The notes beneath the pieces are model-generated. The model was given only the letters and a program-made list of their open reading frames with translations. It was not told the origin of the DNA and made no database searches. Positions 40,257-44,256 of a stretch of 44,256 nt of DNA are shown here, in pieces. The position numbers and the translations under genes were made by a program. Origin of the DNA: an uncultured Lachnospiraceae bacterium (GTDB lineage Bacteria; Bacillota; Clostridia; Lachnospirales; Lachnospiraceae); the NCBI GenBank assembly GCA_910579225.1, contig CAJTTI010000026.1, forward strand, positions 1 to 44,256, written 5' to 3'. The number at the start of each line of letters is the position of its first letter. Position 1 is the first letter of the stretch.

Positions 40257-41702
40257 TCACTCATATCCATAGCTTCTTTCCAGATAAATATCCTCTATCC
40301 ATACCTGGCCAGTCAGGTAATCCACACAGTGATCCAGATGCAGACTGCCGCATCCTTCCTGGCTGCGAAGCTCACCTTCGATTACATCCATCGTCCGCAT
40401 GGAAAGCGTCTCTGCAGATTCCAGCAGTAAAAACATGCAAAGACACATTTCATAGCTGATTCCTTCCTGCTTATGAGCCTGTGTATCATATCTGCCCGGA
40501 TCATTCAAAACCGAAATCAGCTCCGATAAAGGCACCTGCCAGTCTTTCGTGCTTTTCATCATTGCAAGTTCACTTCCGCCTAACAGCTGCCTTACTTCCA
40601 CTAGGCTTTCTCCATGAGCCCAGCTCAACAGAATCAACTGCTCCAGTCCTTTAATGACCCCCTCGTTCCCGGTTATTCCTGCAAGGGCCAGCGCCAGAAC
40701 CTCCGCTTTTTCTCTCAACTCCGGATGAGTAAGCAAAAATGCATAATTCATTCCTTCCCGTATCAGAAGAAGTCTTCCAATCACTGCATCCAGATTTTCT
40801 TTGTCAGACGCCTTTCCTGCAATGATATATTCTATCTGATAATCCAGCCATCCTCCTGTTCTCTGATCTGGAAGCATCTCCTGAGCATGTTTCATGTATT
40901 CACTCAGATAACGGATGAACCATTGTTTTTGCAAAAGCTGATTTTCCATCCCCCCTGCTTTGCCTGCACCCACGGATATCTCTCTGTGAGACAGGGTATT
41001 CTCTGCTGCAATTGTTCGTTCAGATACCTGATATCCGTCCGGAATTGCCTTCGTCCATACAAAGTCACTCCACAATCCATCCCATTGTCGTGCTTCCGGA
41101 TTCATCTTTTGATCTTCATCATCTTCCTCTTCATCATAATCTCTTACGCTGCCTTCATACGCTTCGCAGTCCTCTTGAAACTTTCTGCTGTGCTCCTGTG
41201 AATCATTCTGGAATAAATCCTGAAGAATCCAGTCCTCTGCCAGAGAAGCACCGGTCTTTTCCTTCATAATTTCCACAGCCTGACGGTAAAATGCAGCTCC
41301 TCCCCCATCCGTAAGGCGGACCATTCCTTTGATATCCACTCCCCGCAAGTTCAGTCCATACAGAGAACCTCCAGTATCACCTGTCAGATTATTCTCTGTA
41401 AACTTCCACAAATGGCTGCATATTTCGTCCATTCGTTCTACTTTGCCGCCAAAAGAAGTATCCAGGCAGAACAAATCGTACTGTTCAAGCAAATGAGGCT
41501 CATACTCCGAAAACAGGGAAAACATCCCTGCCTCCACTGCCTGTTCCGCCTGCTTTCTCTGATACTGCTTATGCACGGATTCCAGACAAACAAAATACAG
41601 ACTTAAAAATAACAGGAATAAAAGAGACATAAAGACTGTAATCTGTCCGGCACATTTCTTAGATACTACTGCTCTGAGACACGATTTTCTCAAAGATATC
41701 AT
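40257..41702 (-). CDS. DUF5702 family protein of the Tad locus
   Basis: A 481-residue secreted or membrane-anchored protein with an N-terminal helix GQITVFMSLLFLLFLSLYFVCLE (about 19-41), as in Tad-type pseudopilins. Next comes EQAVEAGMFSLFSEYEPHLLEQYDLFCLD, a pattern typical of DUF5702 proteins encoded in clostridial Tad loci. The rest is a large extracellular region with an acidic stretch (YDEEEDDEDQ) and C-terminal alpha segments. The start at 41702 follows GAGGTGG and overlaps the flp gene by 44 bp. Its role in the pilus is not known. Confidence 0.82.
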   Translation of the reverse strand: MISLRKSCLRAVVSKKCAGQITVFMSLLFLLFLSLYFVCLESVHKQYQRKQAEQAVEAGMFSLFSEYEPHLLEQYDLFCLDTSFGGKVERMDEICSHLWKFTENNLTGDTGGSLYGLNLRGVDIKGMVRLTDGGGAAFYRQAVEIMKEKTGASLAEDWILQDLFQNDSQEHSRKFQEDCEAYEGSVRDYDEEEDDEDQKMNPEARQWDGLWSDFVWTKAIPDGYQVSERTIAAENTLSHREISVGAGKAGGMENQLLQKQWFIRYLSEYMKHAQEMLPDQRTGGWLDYQIEYIIAGKASDKENLDAVIGRLLLIREGMNYAFLLTHPELREKAEVLALALAGITGNEGVIKGLEQLILLSWAHGESLVEVRQLLGGSELAMMKSTKDWQVPLSELISVLNDPGRYDTQAHKQEGISYEMCLCMFLLLESAETLSMRTMDVIEGELRSQEGCGSLHLDHCVDYLTGQVWIEDIYLERSYGYE

Positions 41703-41835
41703 TTACCACCTCTGTAATCTGTGTTTTAAAAATAATAACCAGACCAATCAATACCACAATAATCAGAATAACTTCTACAACTCCCATACCGCTCTCATCC
41801 TGCCAGAAATTCCACCAAAGTTTTTTCAATCCCAT
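41659..41835 (-). CDS. flp: Flp-type pilin (type IVb)
   Basis: A 58-residue prepilin, the main pilus subunit candidate. The leader MGLKKLWWNFWQDESG is followed by cleavage before MGVVEVILIIVVLIGLVIIF. Glu at +5 (residue 21) and a hydrophobic helix make this a classic prepilin site, matching the G-XXXXE pattern of Flp. The ATG at 41835 follows AAGGAG; the longer frame to 41919 extends into the tadC 3' end and is rejected. The encoded prepilin peptidase at 39121-39504 should process it. Confidence 0.88.
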   Translation of the reverse strand: MGLKKLWWNFWQDESGMGVVEVILIIVVLIGLVIIFKTQITEVVNDIFEKIVSQSSSI

Positions 41836-41899
41836 ATCGTTCTCCTTATAAAAATTCCACATCTGCTTTTCTGTTATCAGAACAGATGCCGCCTCCCTG

Positions 41900-43099
41900 T
41901 TACATCTGAAAGGATACAACCGCCGGATACATGATAATGATCAGAACTGTCAGAAGCATCATAAGCATTGGCAGTAAAAGCCTGCTTTCACATTCTTCTC
42001 CGATCTTTTTTGCCAGCGCCTTACGATTCTCAAAGGCTTCTCCGGACTCTTCTTTTAATAGATCTGCCAGATTCTTTGTTCCTTTTCTCAAATTCTGACT
42101 CAGTAGTGTTCCAAGCTTCAGATAAGAAGGCATACGGCATCTTGTTCCGAATCGCTCATACGCCAGTGACTCTGCAATTCCACTCTGCATCTCATGCAAC
42201 GTAATGCGCATCTCTTCATATGCCACATGCCGTTCCTTGTCTGAAAGTTCTTTCTTCTCATAATGGTCCACAATCCGTTCCCATGCTTTTCTTGTACTGA
42301 TCCCTGCTCCCATATACAGGCTCAGACGGCTGACAATCTCCGGATAGTCCAGCTGCATGCTCCGCTCCGTCTTTTTTCTCCCGGCCTGGGCTTCTTTTCT
42401 CTGTCCTGCAGCCACAGCAGCAAGAGTTAAAACGGTCAAAGCAAGCATCCAAAACCATCGGTCATCTGCCTTTTGATACCAGACAATTGGTTCTGCAAAG
42501 ACCGTATCCGGAAGCACTACCCGGTCGTTTCTCTCCTCCTGTGCTTCCAGAAGCTCATATTCCAGTATCTGCAACTTCTGTGAGACGTCGGGATTGACCA
42601 TTGGGCACAGAACCATCTGCCGTTTCCATATAATACTCTCATTCTCCAGTGACAGAACTGCCTGTATCTCTACAGAAACTGCCGTCTTCAAAGACTCATT
42701 TCCGACAGTTCCATCCGGATTTATATAATCCCAGGAATCCGGATACCATTGTATTGTCACCTGGCTGCCGGGATATACAGATGGCATGCATACATCCTGC
42801 ACCACATGTTCCAGATCTTTATTATCCTGTAGAAATACCTCTTCCAGGCCTTCAAAAGCCTCCTGCAGCTTTACAATCACCTCTTCTTCACTATAGGGCA
42901 CTTCTTTCAGTATGATTGTAAATGGATAGGTATCTCCTTCCAGATCAACCACCAGTTCTGTTTTCTCATCTCCTGAACCGCTCCCGGGCCGTAAAAGATA
43001 AACAAGGGGTTCTCTGTTCATGAATTCATATAGAAAGCATCCCAGGCTCAGTCCTCCACCTGCCAATGCGATCAGGCACAGTTTCGTCTTAAATTTCAA
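41900..43099 (-). CDS. tadC: TadC-like type II secretion F protein with large extracellular insert, TTG start
   Basis: A 399-residue inner-membrane platform protein. Unusually it opens with one helix (4-25), then an extracellular-looking region of about 190 residues (26-214) with beta segments, then helix 2 (215-232). The cytoplasmic T2SSF domain (about 250-375, with SRLSLYMGAGISTRKAW and FGTRCRMPSYLKLGTLL) and final helix (about 377-397) follow. The TTG at 43099 follows AGAGGA and overlaps tadB by 11 bp. The longer frame to 43207 has no ribosome site. The insert has no family I recognise. Confidence 0.78.
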   Translation of the reverse strand: MKFKTKLCLIALAGGGLSLGCFLYEFMNREPLVYLLRPGSGSGDEKTELVVDLEGDTYPFTIILKEVPYSEEEVIVKLQEAFEGLEEVFLQDNKDLEHVVQDVCMPSVYPGSQVTIQWYPDSWDYINPDGTVGNESLKTAVSVEIQAVLSLENESIIWKRQMVLCPMVNPDVSQKLQILEYELLEAQEERNDRVVLPDTVFAEPIVWYQKADDRWFWMLALTVLTLAAVAAGQRKEAQAGRKKTERSMQLDYPEIVSRLSLYMGAGISTRKAWERIVDHYEKKELSDKERHVAYEEMRITLHEMQSGIAESLAYERFGTRCRMPSYLKLGTLLSQNLRKGTKNLADLLKEESGEAFENRKALAKKIGEECESRLLLPMLMMLLTVLIIIMYPAVVSFQM

Positions 43100-43835
43100 T
43101 TTGCACCATCCTCTTCCCAAGCAGATATGCCCCAAAATAGATAAAAAGACATATGGTTGCCACCAATATTCCTGTCGGATTATGATATAATCCATTAAGG
43201 AATTCACCTGAACAAAGTCTTACATACAAAATTACTGCTGCCGGCATCGCAGTCATAATCTTTTGCTCATACACTTTGGAAGCAAGAATCGTTGCAATCT
43301 CCCGTCTTGTATCCATGATCTCCGCCATCTGAGCAGCTGTATTCTGTATCACTGCATTCAAGCTTCCTCCGCTGACCCGTGCTGTACAGAATACTTCCAC
43401 AAAGCTTTTCACTTCTTCCACAGGGTTTCGCACTGCAAATTCCGTAAGCAACGTTTCCGGACGTTCATGATTCTCCAGCTTCGCCAGCATATCTTTCAGC
43501 TCATTGACCATAATACCTCCCTTGGGAAATATCATCTGGAGTTCCTTTACTGACTGCCCCATGGCATTCTCCACCGAATAGCCTGCAGATAAGGAAGAGG
43601 ATAATAAGAGAATCCACTCTCTGAACATCTTTTGAAACTGCTCCTCCTCTTTTCGCCTTCTGGCTGCTTTACATTCTCTAACCCACAACCAGAGAAAAGG
43701 AGAGAGTAAAAATACTGCAAATGGAAAATCGTAGAACAACCATGAAAGCACCAGAATCAGAAGAAAACCTTTAAAGAGATCGACCAGCGACTCCCTCTTT
43801 ATCCGCCAGTATTCCGGCACGTTGAAACTTTTCAA
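43089..43835 (-). CDS. tadB: TadB-like type II secretion F protein
   Basis: A 248-residue membrane platform protein of the Tad pilus. Two closely spaced hydrophobic stretches lie at about 20-53, followed by the cytoplasmic T2SSF domain (FREWILLLSSSLSAGYSVENAM, FVEVFCTARVSGGSLNAVIQNTA) and two C-terminal helices. The start is taken at a TTG (43835) inside the CpaF 3' end; its ribosome site is weak and a nearby GTG or CTG is possible, so the N terminus is uncertain. It shares 65 bp overlap with cpaF and 11 bp with tadC. Confidence 0.82.
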   Translation of the reverse strand: MKSFNVPEYWRIKRESLVDLFKGFLLILVLSWLFYDFPFAVFLLSPFLWLWVRECKAARRRKEEEQFQKMFREWILLLSSSLSAGYSVENAMGQSVKELQMIFPKGGIMVNELKDMLAKLENHERPETLLTEFAVRNPVEEVKSFVEVFCTARVSGGSLNAVIQNTAAQMAEIMDTRREIATILASKVYEQKIMTAMPAAVILYVRLCSGEFLNGLYHNPTGILVATICLFIYFGAYLLGKRMVQIEI

Positions 43836-44256
43836 TATTTTTCATATCTCCTGTTTTTTCCTGTATCCCGCAGATTCTGCCGGATATTTCACCGGTTTCC
43901 CGGAAGAGGAACAGTGGATTCAACGCCACCTGATCCCCTTCCATACCGGTCACTTCTGTGATTTCCAGAAGTCTGCGGCTCCTATCCCGCAGTCTTCCAA
44001 GATAAACGATCAAATCGATTCCGGACGCAATCTGTCTCCGGATCGCCTGCAGGGGCAATTCCATCCCCATAAGGACCATAGTCTCCAGACGGCCAACAGT
44101 ATCCTTTGTACTGTTTGCATGGCAGGTAGAAAAGCTCCCGTCATGGCCGGTATTCAGGCAGGTGAGAAGCTCAAAGGTTTCTGCCCCGCGGACTTCACCT
44201 ACGATGATTCTCGATGGACGCATCCTCAGAGATGCCCGGATCAGATCCCGAATCGT
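43771..44256 (-). CDS. cpaF: Tad pilus assembly ATPase CpaF (partial, C-terminal part)
   Basis: The C-terminal 161 codons of a secretion ATPase, cut by the window edge. The visible part shows SRIIVGEVRGAETFELL (Walker B/Asp box region), NTGHDGSFSTCHANS (His box) and RLETMVLMGMELPLQAIRRQIASGIDLIVYLGRL, standard for TadA/CpaF motor proteins. Codons continue open to base 44256 (IRDLIRASLR before the Met). It powers polymerisation of the Flp pilus. Its gene overlaps tadB. Confidence 0.94.
   Translation of the reverse strand, partial: TIRDLIRASLRMRPSRIIVGEVRGAETFELLTCLNTGHDGSFSTCHANSTKDTVGRLETMVLMGMELPLQAIRRQIASGIDLIVYLGRLRDRSRRLLEITEVTGMEGDQVALNPLFLFRETGEISGRICGIQEKTGDMKNIEKFQRAGILADKEGVAGRSL

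Noticed and set aside
1..44256. CRISPR arrays, insertion sequences, tRNA or rRNA genes, prophage
   Set aside because: No regularly spaced repeats, transposase or integrase motifs, tRNA cloverleaf signatures or rRNA segments were seen on either strand.

Overview
The window looks like a chromosomal segment of a Gram-positive, low-to-mid GC gut-type Clostridia, most likely a member of the Lachnospiraceae. This is inferred from the gene families (DUF5702 and Flp/Tad pilus genes, YesM/YesN-type two-component pairs, lipoprotein sugar-binding proteins with acidic linkers), the large Bacillus-type SRP RNA, strong AGGAGG-like ribosome sites and TTGACA/TATAAT promoters. No species can be named from the sequence alone. 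Nearly all genes lie on the minus strand; only an AI-2E-type membrane protein and deoC are on the plus strand.

Reading in the direction of minus-strand transcription (right to left): 44256-37580 is a Tad/Flp pilus operon (CpaF ATPase cut by the window edge, TadB, an unusual TadC, Flp pilin, DUF5702 protein, two pseudopilin-like proteins around a prepilin peptidase, and an FHA protein). 37480-33439 holds RNA and DNA housekeeping genes (tatD, rsmA, a conserved unknown, tadA, the SRP RNA with its own promoter and terminator, and a TrmH methyltransferase). 33364-27030 holds nucleoside and central metabolism: a DeoR-family regulator convergent with deoC, purine nucleoside phosphorylase, MTA/SAH nucleosidase, an unknown membrane protein, pgi and an RluA-like pseudouridine synthase. 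26996-23086 holds the AI-2E protein and a divergent proS-cca operon.

22817-13421 is a galactose/glucose-type sugar module. Its sensory operon has a YesN-type response regulator, a YesM-type kinase with a large extracellular domain, a membrane-anchored sugar-binding protein and a second lipoprotein sugar-binding protein. It is followed by an mglBAC-like ABC importer with its own promoter. 13086-5184 runs pfk-dnaX-ebfC-recR-galM-response regulator-kinase, closely packed and co-directional. 5005-125 is a second ABC importer of the YtfQ-YtfR-YtfT-YjfF type.

The most interesting pattern is that both importers are preceded by promoters carrying T-rich direct repeats spaced by 21 bp next to the -35 region. 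That is the geometry expected for AraC-type regulators such as the two YesN-type proteins encoded next door. The working model is that each sensor pair detects an extracellular sugar and switches on the adjacent importer. galM, pfk and pgi would take the sugar onward into glycolysis. The binding specificities and the regulatory links are inferred, not shown.
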